A stretch of 64,000 nucleotides of DNA from Podospora bellae-mahoneyi (GCF_035222275.1 NC_085882.1:875501-939500), one strand, 5' to 3'. Shown: positions 10,570 through 21,694, counted from the stretch's first letter. Program-made: numbers and translations. The notes: generated by a model from the sequence alone, not told the origin.

Positions 10570-12274
10570 TTGGCATAGTGAAGATGGGATGGGGATAGGT
10601 ATTGTAAAGAAGATCTGCATGGATGTAAATTTGTGTGTAGTGAGGGGACAATGGAGGTAGACATTGCAGCAATCCGAACGTATACACTGTATCAGACCTG
10701 ACATGCACCTGCAGTGACCAGTCGTGACGAGATCTTGAACCATACATGGGCATATCTGTTCTGGGGCTTCGTAATTGTGTAGGGCCTCACTTCATGACTA
10801 CATCGGGGGCTCCCAGAAACGCATGTGGTTATATTTCGAGGTCAATAAAAGTAATGGTGGTAATGAGCAGATAGATTATGGCACATTGCAATCAACAAAG
10901 CATGGTTTCAGATTGACAAGAGGTCAGAACTTTGTGTTACCTCTCCGGGGTGCGGCTGAGGGCGGCCTTCGTATCGAGAGCTTTATTTCTTGGTTACGCC
11001 AAGAAGATATTTCCAGGTATATCTCTCGAGGAACCGTGGTTCGGCCGACTGAGAGATATAGATCCGTTTCGGAGGTCATCAGCGGTAGGCTGGTGGCTCA
11101 ATCATGTCATTCATGGAGGAGCGGTCATTGATATTCATCCGAGCCTCGTTAAGTGATGAGTGGCACAGTGAGGGGAACGGGGGCTATGTCCGGCACAGCG
11201 GTTGGGCCGTGCGCTAGCAGCCCTACCTGTGGGGGGAATGCAGTGATCTGCTTTCCCCGCAAGGTGCTCTTGGGTGTTTAGTCAATGAACAAGGACCCCG
11301 ACACCGCCTTAGATCAGTAGGTATTGACTACCTACCTCAATCCCTTTCGAGTCTGATTTTTTCTACGACGAAATAACTGTGCAGTTTGTTTTTGGTCGCA
11401 GTTGGGAGGTCCCAAACCATCAGGTACGACGGGACCCTGCATGATCTGTTGTCAATTGTGGGGGCTTGTGTGGGTGGTCTCAATGGTTCCAGAGCCAAGC
11501 CCCACCATCTCATCAGCTGCTGCGAGCCTCGTTGAGGAAACATTCCTAGAATGAAGAATCGAGGTGAAGAAAATTCTTAGCTGACTCGTAAGCTGACAGT
11601 TCTTGGATACAGAGAAACCTAAAATGAAGGTGTTCAGTCAGACAAGGAGTCGCTGGCTTGCCACGATACCTGACCAGAGTTCCATCCTGCGATGATCCAA
11701 CACCTCTACGAGTCCGAGTCGCAAGGCTCCAGCCCACCAACGCCCCTTCACAAGACCGAGCTTCCCAGACAACCAACAGCCGCTGCCGTTTCCCCAGCTC
11801 TTGGCAGACCTTTGTGGTTCGATGTTGAAATGAGAAAACAATGCGAAGAGGCAGCAGGCCTTTGGTTGCGACCTTCTCTGTTGTCTCCCACCGCATTTTC
11901 CAAAACAGTTAGACATACATGATCAAGAAGGTCCCATTCATCAGCCGCAAGCCGGGGTCCCTCTTTGTCCCCTCTTACCTAATAACTCTCAGTCCGAAAG
12001 TGTGATCCTCACACATGGCGCAGTCAAGGGTGCAGTAGCAGCTGCTGCTGTGTAACGACAGAGACCGACCCCTAGGGCTGATGGTTTAAAATGAACCGAG
12101 TTCCCCCCTTTTTCCCCAGGAAAACTGGAATTGAGTTTCTTTTCTTGTCTCGGATCCTGTTGGTTGATGCAAAGAACACCGTCGTCGCCGTTGCTACCGA
12201 ATTACCTCTCGTACTTAGCCCGTACACGACATCTCTACGTAACGTTGCCCACCGGATCTGATATCGAACACATT
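10570..12274. other. Intergenic, upstream of the PLAC8 gene
   Basis: About 1.7 kb. Only short frames without codon bias on either strand. Nothing recognisable beyond promoter and UTR sequence; a T-rich tract lies near 12110-12140. Confidence 0.55.
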
Positions 12275-12842
12275 ATGTCTCACCAACCCACCATCATCAA
12301 GGAAGGAGAGTGGCAAGATGGCCTCTGTGGATGTTGCTCTGGTGGGCACTTCTGGATGGGGTGCTGCTGCCCTTGTATTCGTGAGTCTTGCCATTCATTC
12401 AACTCTCTTCACCCGTGGCTTGGTGTGTATCGATTAGTGGCTGACCATATGGGTGGACAGTGGTGAACAAGACTCATGAGCTTCTCGAGAACCCCTCGAA
12501 CCCTTCACCTAGCGGATGTGGCATGTGGGGATGTGCCTGGTGCGGCTTGAACTTTTGTGGCGGCTGGGGATGGATGTTAGTAACCTCTTCCTTATGGCTT
12601 TCTCCCAATAGCACCTGTACTGACTTGCTGTGCAACACAGTCTCGAATGCCTTCAGCGTGGAGAGGTCCGATCCAAGCATAGAATTGAGGGAAGCGGGTG
12701 CACCGACTGTCTTGTCGCCTGCTGCTGCCCTTGCTGCGGTGTGATCCAGTCGCACAAGGAGGTGGAGAAGCGCAGGGACGCGATGCAGGGAGGTGTGCCG
12801 GACAAGATGGGCTATCAGGGACAGGCCCCCATGACGGCTTGA
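12275..12842 (+). CDS. PLAC8 family Cys-rich membrane-associated protein
   Basis: Three exons, 12275..12380, 12461..12575 and 12641..12842, give 140 aa. Introns start GTGAGT and GTTAGT; both phases agree with the family pattern. The hallmark Cys clusters are present: LCGCCSGGHFWMGCCCPCI in exon 1, CGMWGCAWCGLNFCGGWGW in exon 2, and WILECLQRGEVRSKHRIEG followed by CLVACCCPCCGVIQSHKEVE in exon 3. Two hydrophobic Cys-rich stretches fit membrane association. PLAC8 proteins in plants and fungi are linked to metal tolerance, calcium flux or cell-size control; the exact role here is unknown. The exon 2/3 joint is convincing because it restores the W-I-L-x-C-x-Q-R-G-E signature. The start was chosen as the ATG that gives a short N-terminus ahead of the first Cys motif. 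Confidence 0.88.
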
Positions 12843-13007
12843 GCTCCCTGTATAGACGTAACAGCGCCATGGCCAAAGGAGAGACAGAATGCTTGTGCGA
12901 ATTAGTTGTAGTTTGGGAGGGGGTATTATGATACCATCATCTTTATTGCTAGCAAGTACGAACATTGACTTTAAGACCATCAACAGTTTTTTTTGGTTTC
13001 TTTTCAG

Positions 13008-14081
13008 TTATAGCCCCCTGACCTGAAACTGATACTCCTCCCCCCTATCCAGATACACGACTTTGTCCTGCAACCCTGCACCGTTGACCTCCTTTTTGAA
13101 GTCATCCAGCCCCGACAACATCACGTCATAGTCATCGTAGTGAATTGGGATGGTGATGTCGGGATTCATCATCTTCATGAGTTTCACCCCTTGCACCCCA
13201 TCCATTGTCACCATCAAGAGCGGCATCTTTGCACCCGGGATCGTAGTTCCGCCAAGGTGGACAAGCATCAGGTCGATCTTTTCTCCGTGAAGCCATTGTG
13301 GGATCTGCTTCAGCTCGTCGATGAGGAGGGTGTCACCCGAGATGTAGATCCTGTAGCCTACTTGGGTGTTTTGTGCTGTTTCGGATGAGGTGGTGTATCC
13401 CAGTTCTAGAAGCCAGCCGTTGGTGGGTGGGACAGCGCCTAGGAGGTCGTTGGCGACGGCGAGGGGGCCGGGGGGGACGTGTTTCCCTGGCATGGCTGTT
13501 ACTTTGATTTGAGGGGTTTTGCCGTTGCTGTTGGTGGAGGTGGGCTGAACGATGGGCATGATCAGGGAGTCGAAAAAGTCCAGGGCAGTGACATTCTGGA
13601 AGGGCTCTGGTTTGGAAGGGGAAGTGAGGCAGGATTTGGCGTGGGGGGTGGAGATGATGGGGAATTGGCGGCTGAGGGAGTCTTCGACTAGGCGGTCGAA
13701 GTGGTCTTCGTGGTAGTGGGATAGGAGGATGCAATCTAGGGGTGGGAGGGCGTTGATGTCTACTGCGGGATTGGTGAGACGTTCCGAGGTGACGCCTGGG
13801 CCGAGGTGGACGTGGTCACCGGCGTGGAGGAAGTTGGGATCGGTTAGGATGCGGGCGCCGTGCCAGGAGAGGATGGTGGTGGCGGTGCCGATGAAGTAGA
13901 TGCTGCCGGTGTTGTTTGATGGGGGGGAGTCTGGTAGGTCGGAGGCTGATGGACGGGTGGGGTGAGACTTTGTCTCACTAATGGGGAGCTGTGGCTCATG
14001 ATCGGGGTGGTGTGTTTTGATTTTGAGAAGGGGAATCCGTTTGTGAGGATTGAGTTCCAGAGTGGGCATTGTCTTTGACAT
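13008..14081 (-). CDS. Metallo-beta-lactamase-fold hydrolase
   Basis: Single exon, 357 aa. The metal-binding signature HxHxDH appears as HYHEDH (122-127), preceded by PPLDCILLS. Later motifs fit the fold: MPGKH, YISGDTL (the GDT metal site), MLVHLGG and PIHYDDYDV. The pattern is that of the UlaG/RomA-like branch of MBL-fold proteins, which hydrolyse phosphoester, lactone or N-acylphosphatidylethanolamine-type bonds. The first ~55 residues are Pro/Ser/Thr-rich and probably disordered. The next in-frame ATG is four codons further in (MPTLELN), so either could be the start. Cytosolic location is inferred from the lack of a signal peptide. The substrate cannot be assigned. Confidence 0.88.
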   Translation of the reverse strand: MSKTMPTLELNPHKRIPLLKIKTHHPDHEPQLPISETKSHPTRPSASDLPDSPPSNNTGSIYFIGTATTILSWHGARILTDPNFLHAGDHVHLGPGVTSERLTNPAVDINALPPLDCILLSHYHEDHFDRLVEDSLSRQFPIISTPHAKSCLTSPSKPEPFQNVTALDFFDSLIMPIVQPTSTNSNGKTPQIKVTAMPGKHVPPGPLAVANDLLGAVPPTNGWLLELGYTTSSETAQNTQVGYRIYISGDTLLIDELKQIPQWLHGEKIDLMLVHLGGTTIPGAKMPLLMVTMDGVQGVKLMKMMNPDITIPIHYDDYDVMLSGLDDFKKEVNGAGLQDKVVYLDRGEEYQFQVRGL

Positions 14082-14839
14082 CTTGAGGCGTGGTGTTGTT
14101 GGGGTTGGTGATGGTCTCTTGTGTTTCTTCGGTGTCTTCTTCCTTCCGTTCTTGACGGGAGCGTTCGTCTTGGGCGATGAAATAATCCATTTCTAACTGG
14201 TTGACCCATTTGGCCTTTGTGTATAGTTAATTCTGTGGTGGCTTTCTGTTGGTTGGCATCGGCCGTGATGATGCCATGACGAATGTTAGCTGTCGTCATA
14301 GACTGGAGTCAATGACTCCACAAAGAGGATTCAGCCAATCCACTTCTTCAATGCCATCGACTCTGCCAGGATACGAACGGGAACGATGGTTTTCATTTCT
14401 AGCTGTGTTGCGATACCAGTGCTGTGTCAAAGTCAAGGCATCACAGTTTAATGTACCTACGCATAAACTCAGGGGTCATTCAGGGGTGCGCCCCCACAGG
14501 GATTATGGCGACTCGAGCCAAACAGTAATCTGCCCGCCTAACGACTGAACCGCTTGTTCGCTTGGGCCAATCTTCCTAAAATTTGATCAAACAAACTCCA
14601 TATTAAGGGAATCATACTCCTCGCCATTACCATCACCCCTGTGAGGGCAGCGTATCACGCAGGGCAAAGGCACCAGTAAGTGATGGCTGTATTCGTAGGA
14701 TTTGATCTAAAGAAGTAAAAGAGAAGAGTAATACCAGCCTGTAGTCTGCAGCCAGAAATAAACAACCACCTCGGAGTAACCCCACTAGCCAGATTCGAAA
14801 AGTGAGGCACAGGCACCTGCACCTAAGCAAACTAGCATC
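14082..14839. other. Intergenic, no supported gene
   Basis: Promoter side of the MBL-fold gene, then unassigned sequence up to the ABC-transporter relic. I searched for more of the transporter upstream of 14840 in all frames and saw no convincing remains. Confidence 0.5.
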
Positions 14840-15175
14840 ATGTCGACTGCTGTCGCGGGGGTGGATGTTGGCTGTGCGGACTATGAAGTGTTGCATGTGG
14901 TGCCACCGCAAAACATGACGTGTGGTGAGTTTCTGGGGCCGTTTGCCAAGGCTGCTGGGGGAAGGTGTTGAACAGGGATGCGTTGGATCTGTGTGGCTAT
15001 TGTCCGTTGGGTACAACGGATGATTTTTTGGCTAGGTTTGAACTGAGTTATGATACCAGGTGGAGGGGATTTCGGCATTGTGTGGGTGTACATTGTGGTC
15101 AATATTGTGGCGGCATTGGGCTTTTATTGGATTCGAGTGCCCAGGGGGGCAGGGGCACAGAGGAAGAGGGCATGA
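14840..15175 (+). pseudogene. Relic of the C-terminus of a PDR-type (ABCG) ABC transporter
   Basis: Only the last ~110 codons are visible. Conserved features of the PDR C-terminus run in order: STAVAGVDVGCADYEVLHV, PPQNMTCGEFLGPF, GGRVLNRDALDLCGYCPLGT, DDFLARFELSYDTRWR, then in another frame FGIVWVYIVVNIVAALGFYW and a basic end (IRVPRGAGAQRKRA, stop at 15173-15175). The reading needs two frame changes, one near 14966 (after GGR) and one near 15064 (in TGGAGGGGATTT, where one G too many shifts the frame). No ATP-binding cassette or upstream membrane segments are present nearby. The fragment is therefore a dead 3' end left by deletion or translocation of a multidrug-type transporter gene. The family is recognised from the extracellular Cys pattern (CxxxxxL..PP..TCGEF...C.YC) and final helix. 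Confidence 0.8.
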
Positions 15176-15300
15176 AACAGTGAACGCTGTACTTTCGTAT
15201 ATAGGTATCTCATTTTCTAACTTGACAGACTGATAGCATGCGTATATTCAGATTGATTGCTCACAACACCATTGCTCCTTACATCCCCAATAGATCCGTG

Positions 15301-15341
15301 TCATCAGGAGCGGAATCATCAGGAGCGGAATCAGCAGGAGG
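15301..15341. repeat. 15-bp tandem repeat
   Basis: Unit TCATCAGGAGCGGAA occurs at 15301-15315 and 15316-15330, followed by a partial copy. It lies in the 3' flank of the AAA ATPase gene. Confidence 0.7.
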
Positions 15342-15361
15342 GCTAGCAGCAGTGGTCCCGC

Positions 15362-17120
15362 TTACCAGTTGCATCCGTGGCGCCGGTAACCACGCTTCAC
15401 TCGGATCCTCCGAATGGCGCGATCACCGTTCCCTTCCTTCTCTTTCTGTTCATCATCGTCACGGCCCATCTCCTCAAAAAGGATCTTTGCTTGGGATATG
15501 ATGATCTTGAGCAGCAGGTTGTCCTGGAGATACTCGGGAATATCTAGCACAGGGAACACCCGCTTGGGCTTGGACTTTTTAGTCTTTTCGCCAGTCTTCT
15601 CCTGCTCCTCGGTATTTTCCACCCCGGCATTGCCCTCTCCCACGATTGCGGGTTTCTCAACAATTACGCCGTCACCGGCGGTCGAGGAGCTCTCATCACC
15701 AGCATCGTCTTCCTTGGGATCCTCCTCCACAACGTCAGGATTGAAGCCGCGCACAAGCGCCAGAAGCGACGACACGAACAGCTCTCTGATGTATGCGAAG
15801 CTGAATCCGTCCGTCAACTGGGCGACAAGATAGGTAATTTCTTCCTCAAACTTGTCTGCCACGATCGGCTTGCTCTCCAGCTTCTTCCTCCAGTACTCTG
15901 CATATCTCTTCCTCGTCTCCTCGTTGGGCAGCTTGAAGTGGTACTTCCTGTCGAAGCGGCTAGGTCTCTTTGCAATCGCAGGATCGAGCTTGGACAAATG
16001 GTTCGTACTTCCAATCATGAGGATGCCCTCGTTGGACTCGAGTCCATCAACCTCGTTCAGGAAGTAGCTTCTGTACTCATCTAACACCAACGAGTCCAAA
16101 TCCTCAAAGATGAGAACGCAGGGAGCCATCTTCCTGGCGTGCTCGAAAATGTACCGAATGGACCACTTTCCGCCCATGGAGCTGTCAAAGGCTTTGACGT
16201 ACAGGCTTGGAATTCTCTTAGAGCCGTCTTCTTTGCCTCTGGCCTCGAGGGAGTTGATGAGCGCCTTGATGGAGGCGGTCTTTCCGTTACCAGGAAGGCC
16301 GTGGAGGATGATGCCCCTCTTCCACATGAGCCCGAGGTCTTGGTAGACATCTCTCGTGTCGAAGAAACCAATAACGTCTCTCATCAAGGCGTCTTTCATG
16401 GCCGACTCTAGAATCACATCGTCCCAAGAGGCACCTTGCACGCTCTGCCACAGAAGGGGGTCTTTGATCCAGTCGCCGTTATCGTAGACGTATATCTCGT
16501 TGTGGAGAGTGCATGACCAGTCGCCTGCTGCGAGAAGAAGCCTGTCGGTGTCAAGGTGGTGGCCAAGCTCATCTACCTTGTCTGCGTCGTTGGGAGCAAG
16601 GAGGTAATGCATGACGTCGTTGCCACAGTCGGTGTTTTGGACGACGCATTTGTAGAGGATGAAGGTCAAGTCTTGCCAGGTGTAGAGCCAGCGGCCGAAA
16701 TAGATCTTGTCAATCAGGGTTCCTCCTGGTCGGTCAAAGGGCTTGGGGCTGGCTTTGTAGGCGCGGACAGCGTCAAGGTAGAAGCCGGGGACGTTGTGGG
16801 CTGGCACGTCATTGGTCCCGGGGGGGTTGTAGTTGTCCTGAACGGCGGTTGCGTGACCTGCGGCTGCATAGCCTAGCAGGTCCATCTCGCCTCCTGGTCT
16901 CGCTCTGGTGACATGGTGGTCGGGATGGATTTCTTTGATGATTTGGTGCGTGTGGAGGAAGACGTCCTTGCGGGTGGAACTACCAGCCTTGGTCCTGTGA
17001 TGGTTCTCGTTAGGAATTTCGCAAAAAGGAAGGTGGGAGATCGGCTACTTGCCATCTATCGAACGCGCGATAGCGATTGACCACCGCTGATGGGTCTGCT
17101 AACTCCCTTGATTGAGCCAT
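15362..17120 (-). CDS. BCS1-like AAA ATPase
   Basis: Two exons, complement(15362..16987, 17049..17120), give 565 aa. The intron GTAGCC...CTAAC...CAAG (61 bases) joins a 24-codon first exon in phase. AAA motifs: Walker A GLPGNGKT (254-261), Walker B VLIFEDLDS (315-321), sensor GSTNHLSKLDPA, and RPSRFDRKYHF (about 365-375) with the arginine finger. GFSFAYIRELFVSSL is the C-terminal helical lid. A Lys/Glu/Ser-rich insert (residues about 440-500) splits the lid region. The pattern is the BCS1-like group that is strongly expanded in filamentous fungi; mitochondrial BCS1 itself inserts the Rieske protein into complex III. There is no clear N-terminal transmembrane segment, so this is a paralogue of unknown function, not BCS1 proper. 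The first exon is the least certain part; the frame is also open to an internal ATG at 16885. Confidence 0.85.
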
Positions 17121-17472
17121 GATGGATACAGTCTTCAGTGTCTGGTTAGTAGCGAGAGTGTGTGAGTGCAGAGATTTATCGGTTCTGAGTGCACGTTAAA
17201 TAGTCCTTTGCTATACTGCCGCTGATAATAAGCAGGGTGGCTTGGCTGTAAGTTCTGCCTGGAGATGCTAGAAGGTGGGGTGAAGCTTGTCGTATCAGAC
17301 CTCACACACTGAACGGTTGGTCCTGCAAAGATCTTGTGCCAACAGTCTGCGAGGGCCACCTTTTTCAGGCCAACTCCAGTCAGCAACAGTACAGCTGATT
17401 TCGCCACTTCATTAACCAACAGTACCGGACAGGAGGCGGTGAAGAAAACTATCGCAAATCTGTCTGGAAAGA
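17121..17472. other. Intergenic, upstream of the AAA ATPase gene
   Basis: 352 bases between the ATPase start and the 3' end of the kinase-like pseudogene. Probably the ATPase promoter. Nothing recognisable. Confidence 0.5.
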
Positions 17473-18580
17473 CTAAGAGATATCTACCTCCTCATCCAGG
17501 CAAAGATAGCGGATGTTATGCTCTAGACCGACACCAGCCTTTCTCAGCAACTTGCTTGTGAGAGGCATTCCGATGGCAGATTGATTCCCATGGAAGCGGA
17601 CGTGTTCTTCGTAGTTGGGGGGCAGACCATCGCTCGGTTCCCACTCATGAGCTTTCCCCCCGTTGTCTTCCCCTTCGTCGCCCTCCTTGCCTCTGCCTTC
17701 TGCTCTGCATACCTGGCCTCTACCTCGTCGCGGAATTGGCACTGGGCAAAATCGTGAATCACAACACGATGCGTGTCGTGCTCTGCCAAGGCGTTGCCAG
17801 CTCTACAGTCAAGCACGACCACACCTCGCTTATTGATCTCGTTTGCTGGGTAGACAGCATCTTGAACAATCGTCTTCCAGAGTTCCTTGGGCGGTGCGTC
17901 GGAGGCAGGAAGATCTGGGAGGTTTTCTAGGATGAAGCCTCGGATGGGTTCCATTAAAATACCGAAGATGCTGAACTCGGGTCGTCCAGCCAGGGCTGGA
18001 TCAGCTGTTTGCGCCTGGATGAAAACGTGGGCATAAAGGCTTGGAAATGCATTTCCCTTGCAGATCCCTGAGCTTTCCATATGCCCGTGTCTCGCTGTCG
18101 AACTCCTCCAATGTGTGCGATACAGGCCTGCTTTGTATCTACTCAATGCCTCGTTTGATTGCGGTTCTTTGTCGCCAAGCTCATACCATGCGGACCACAG
18201 GCCTTGTTCTCTACTGCCGTAATTTCGTCGAGGAACGGCTTTAGTTTGTCCTTTCGTACAAAATCTTCCCATACGAATTGTTCATGGGGTCCATGGGGTC
18301 GAAGAAGCCCTCTCTGTCCCACCTGAAACGTCGGGGGGTGTCGGGGATCGAAGAGCTTGAGAATAGCCGTCATGTTGTTGCCGGACACGGCCGCGGGAAA
18401 CTCGACCTCCATGACCGGCGATAGCCTTCCTCCGAAACATGTTCTGGTAATAACAATTGGTAGGGGGCCAATTCCGATGTCTTGGTGGCCGCTCCACGTT
18501 ACCTCAAGAAAGTGTTCGGTCTGAGACTTGTACGGGAACGGGGAATAATTCGGTGGTGCTCGCGCTTCCTGCGGCGGTCT
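17473..18580 (-). pseudogene. Fungal protein-kinase-like gene, frameshifted
   Basis: Coding remains run from about 18580 down to 17473 in three frames. The N-lobe part (VTWSGHQDIGIGPLP, GGRLSPVMEVEFP, TAILKLFDPRH) carries a plausible beta-3 lysine (AILKLFD). A middle block reads TLEEFDSETRAYGKLRDLQG, then in a shifted frame PSLYAHVFIQAQT and FGILMEPIRGFILENLP. The C-lobe has VVVLDCRAGNALAE (catalytic-loop D...N in place of HRD...N) and VVIHDFAQCQF (DFG variant DFA). One extra base in the AAA run at 18045-18047 breaks LRDLQGKCI from PSLYAHV. A second frame change around 17660-17700 separates the DFA part from the end EWEPSDGLPPNYEEHVRF...DEEVDIS. The start codon and an intron near 18130-18180 are unresolved. 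It resembles the orphan kinase-like families of filamentous fungi. Sequencing error is the alternative to true decay. Confidence 0.6.
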
Positions 18581-19366
18581 TCTTCAGTCAGGTCCCGATA
18601 TTGTATAACAGAACAAGTTATGAATACTTGCCTCGGGGAGATTTCCACTGACACGGATCACACAGTTGTTTCGATCTTTTCTTACGGATTTGAAGTGTTC
18701 AGATCGTTGTCCGTTGCAGGTGGTGGAGTCCAAGGACCTGTCCGACCAACAGGAAATTTAGCAGATGCCTGGTGACTCGGCCAATTCTATTAGGTAGGTA
18801 AGCTTGAGGCCACATGCACTGGGACCTTTGTTCAACCAACCTGGAATGGAAGAAGCTCCAGCCCCTGGCGGTGCCCTTAGGGGCCGCGGTTAGGTTGGGT
18901 TTATAGCACTATGCCGCTGAAGCCTCCGATTTTTACCCAAGCCCTAAACGCCACAAATTCGTTCCACAACGTAGCATCTGGCACAAATCAAGGTCTAAAA
19001 ACTCTAGCGTCTCCCCTATCTCAACCGCTTCAAATACATCTGTCGACCTAAATGAGAGTGCAACAGATGTGGATCTTCGACTGGCACAACGTCACATTGC
19101 TTCTCATCACATCTGCTGCAAGTAAATCTAATCTATTGAGCATTCTAAGGATAGCCAAGAGTTCAACACGCATGATGATAATTCAGAAGCAGCGTATTGC
19201 AAAGTATTCACCCCGATCAAGACGTAACAAAGCTCTTCCTGCAAATGAATCAACAAATGAAAAGTTCAATGCCCCCCAAAAGTCAAAAAACCCATCCCCC
19301 GATGAGACATTGCAAATTCAACGAAGTATCTCCACACTCGCCCAAGAGACTACAAAAACAGAACTC
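18581..19366. other. Intergenic, no supported gene
   Basis: About 790 bases. A plus-strand frame at 19052-19471 enters this stretch but is judged to be the shadow of the minus-strand gene that follows. Nothing else recognisable. Confidence 0.45.
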
Positions 19367-19699
19367 CTAATGATTGCTTATGTGGTAGTGATAGCGATGA
19401 TAATGCCTGCCCTCATACCAGCTGCTGCGGCGGCTTGTCTTGTAGCTGCGTTCGATTCTCGCCGGCCGTGACGCCAATAAGCTAGGACTGAGGAGATCAT
19501 CCGAGGAGCCGAAACTCCATCTCCTCACTGTTGTTCGTCTTGTAGTAATGATTGAGCCCGGGCGGGAACAGGGGTCGCAACCGCGGGATGATACATAGCC
19601 AGTTCTCTCCTCAATGTGTAGATGACGGCGGGAGCAGTTGTGGTAATCTGTCGCCAACTCGTGCCCGCAACGGTAGTAGTCGATCCATTTGATGCACAT
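19367..19699 (-). CDS. Small Cys/His-containing hypothetical protein
   Basis: Single exon, 110 aa from the ATG at 19699. The N-terminus (MCIKWIDYYRCGHELATDY) with a following C-S-R-R-H is the type seen in small fungal proteins that begin with a Cys-x(8-9)-Cys-x-His pattern. The middle holds CDPCSRPGS. The C-terminal half is Ser/Arg-rich and ends in a Tyr/His-rich run (YEGRHYHRYHYHI). The frame is also open upstream to 19873, but the conserved-looking part starts at this Met. No function can be assigned; a small zinc-binding role is possible. A plus-strand frame overlaps the 3' half but has poor composition. Confidence 0.5.
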   Translation of the reverse strand: MCIKWIDYYRCGHELATDYHNCSRRHLHIEERTGYVSSRGCDPCSRPGSIITTRRTTVRRWSFGSSDDLLSPSLLASRPARIERSYKTSRRSSWYEGRHYHRYHYHISNH

Positions 19700-21694
19700 T
19701 TTAACTTTGTCGGTGCGAGTGGATAGTTTGCTTGTCCTTGATGTAAAGTAGGTTGCGTAAATCCAAAATTTAAAGGCAGATTCGAAAAATTGCCGTTCAA
19801 AGTTAGGGGGTTGAGTGCGATCGGTTTCTACTATATAGCCCTCACTCACCTCATCACTCAGCAAGCCTGGCACTCTTTAACAAATGCGGATTGAGCCATG
19901 TCATTTTATTGCCTCGCAATGGGATCTGGTCACCTTGTCAGGTGAGAGTCTCACCGAAGTATTATATAGGCGCAAGGCCGCAGCATATTCATGACGCAGA
20001 CAACACATGCTCGCCCGTAGGAGGTGAGGGTACTTGGTATACAATACATTGTGTGGGAAACGCTGAAGTGAAGAACGTAAATTCCACCGCTTGACCTGTG
20101 ACCAAAACAGAAATTGAAGAATGGATGTACAAGGCGAATATAAAGTTGGCGTGTAAATGACGCTGTCGGCCGCTTGTGGTGGCTTGCAGCGTGGTTGGCC
20201 TCCAACCAAAAAATGACTGGGAGAGAACAGTGATGCAGTCCCACGATCCCAAGTTCATATGACCTGTGGCACAGCCCGCTTGAAATCAGGTGTTGGCAAA
20301 GCTCAAGGCACACCAAAAAATCATGCGTTGGCCTTCAGCCTGGTAATTAAATGGAATCCATAGCCACCACCCATCCATGACTTGTGTAACACCGAAGAGC
20401 CTCAACAGGTGTCCGGTTTCACGGTTGCTTAAGTTTGTACCTACGTCTATCTAATAGCTAAAGCAATCAGATAATAACTCTAACAGACAAACATAAAGGC
20501 CAAGGGTAGGTACATTTAACCAGTGCCTTTCTTTGTCGACCTGAAAAAAATACAGGAAGCAACTCCAAACTCCAGGTGGAGTCCAAATATCACCCACCAC
20601 AGCTTTGATTGTGGGCTTCATCCATGCCCGTGTCCAACGCCTTGTTGAGATATCTCTAGTCCGATGAAAAGACAGCAGCTATCCTGTGAAATCTTGTCTA
20701 GCCCGTGCACGTAATCATGATAAGCCTTAACTAAACAACCTGGTAACAAAAGGATTGGGAGAAAAAAGGAAAGAACCAAGTGCCGATTGCTCAACCACCA
20801 GATGCAGAAGGACAAGATGTGAGGAGATAAGAACCTATGTTCAAGGTGATACCCCAAAGACGTGGCCCCTTAATCGAGAATCCTAAATATGTAGCAAGTC
20901 GTTCCCAGCCGCAGCCACCCAAACACCACTCCTAAGAGTACTGCGAGGTAAGTGAGAAGAATGCTGACCTCCATGATTCGAACCCCGTTCAGGTAGAATG
21001 TGTTAGCGACGTCACTGCTCAGGTAGCAGAATAAGGAGTCTGCGCCCTGACCATTGAACCACCAATACTGTCTTTCTGATTATTGGAAGAAGGTCATGCT
21101 TTTGATCCTTTATGTCTGGGGTGGCATGTCCTAGGGGAGGAAGGGGTAACCAGACAGGGTGCTCAGAGTGGCTAGGGCTTCCAGGCGCTCGGATTCGTGT
21201 ATCGGCCTCTTGGGGCACACCCGATTACCCTTTGTCAATGACCTGGGAACTCTTCAGATACTTTCGTCAGACAGGACGTGGTCCGGGCAGGCTGGGTGTA
21301 GGCTGGCCATCTTTATGGCGTACCTATTCATCGGTCAAACCTTGTTCTTTTCCTAGTTTGTGACCCCAGAAAGGAATTTCGGAAGGCCTTTAGAATTTCT
21401 GTCCTCTTTCCATGCGTCCTGCTTGACAGAGAAAGAAAAAGAAACAATGCTCACAATCTCTACACGAAATTAGGTACCACCGTTGAATGCTTTCAATATG
21501 GCCTTCCTTCTCGAGCCAGGAACAAACCAACCACGACGCAGCACGATAGCCAATCTCGACGACACGACCGAGTCAACTTCCAGCTCACTCAAGGCGACCG
21601 GACACAGGCACAAGTAGAATCCAAACACCGGAATAGAATGGGCAAGTCGAGAAAGAAGCAAATTTAATATACCGTTGTACCTATATTATCTTGA
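19700..21694. other. Long intergenic stretch with a tRNA-like remnant
   Basis: About 2 kb without a supported protein gene. Short frames are scattered on both strands with no family resemblance. The only structure noticed is the tRNA-like sequence on the minus strand at 20970-21065, listed separately. Confidence 0.5.
20970..21065 (-). pseudogene. tRNA-like remnant with A- and B-box motifs
   Basis: Read on the minus strand, an A-box-like TGGTTCAATGG is followed by an anticodon-arm-like hairpin (stem GCAGA/TCTGC around CTCCTTAT, which would place a CCU anticodon). A B-box-like GGTTCGAATC follows ~70 bases later. The intervening sequence could be an intron. However, the acceptor arms and the T stem do not pair, so this is a degraded tRNA gene or a chance match, not a functional tRNA. 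Confidence 0.3.

Noticed and set aside
19052-19471. 139-codon plus-strand frame with a hydrophobic C-terminus
   Set aside because: Overlaps the 3' half of the minus-strand Cys/His protein; its Ala/Val-rich end is the complement of the Arg/His/Tyr-rich tail. No start context or family likeness.
20970-21065. Functional tRNA gene
   Set aside because: Acceptor and T stems do not pair, so only a remnant is listed.
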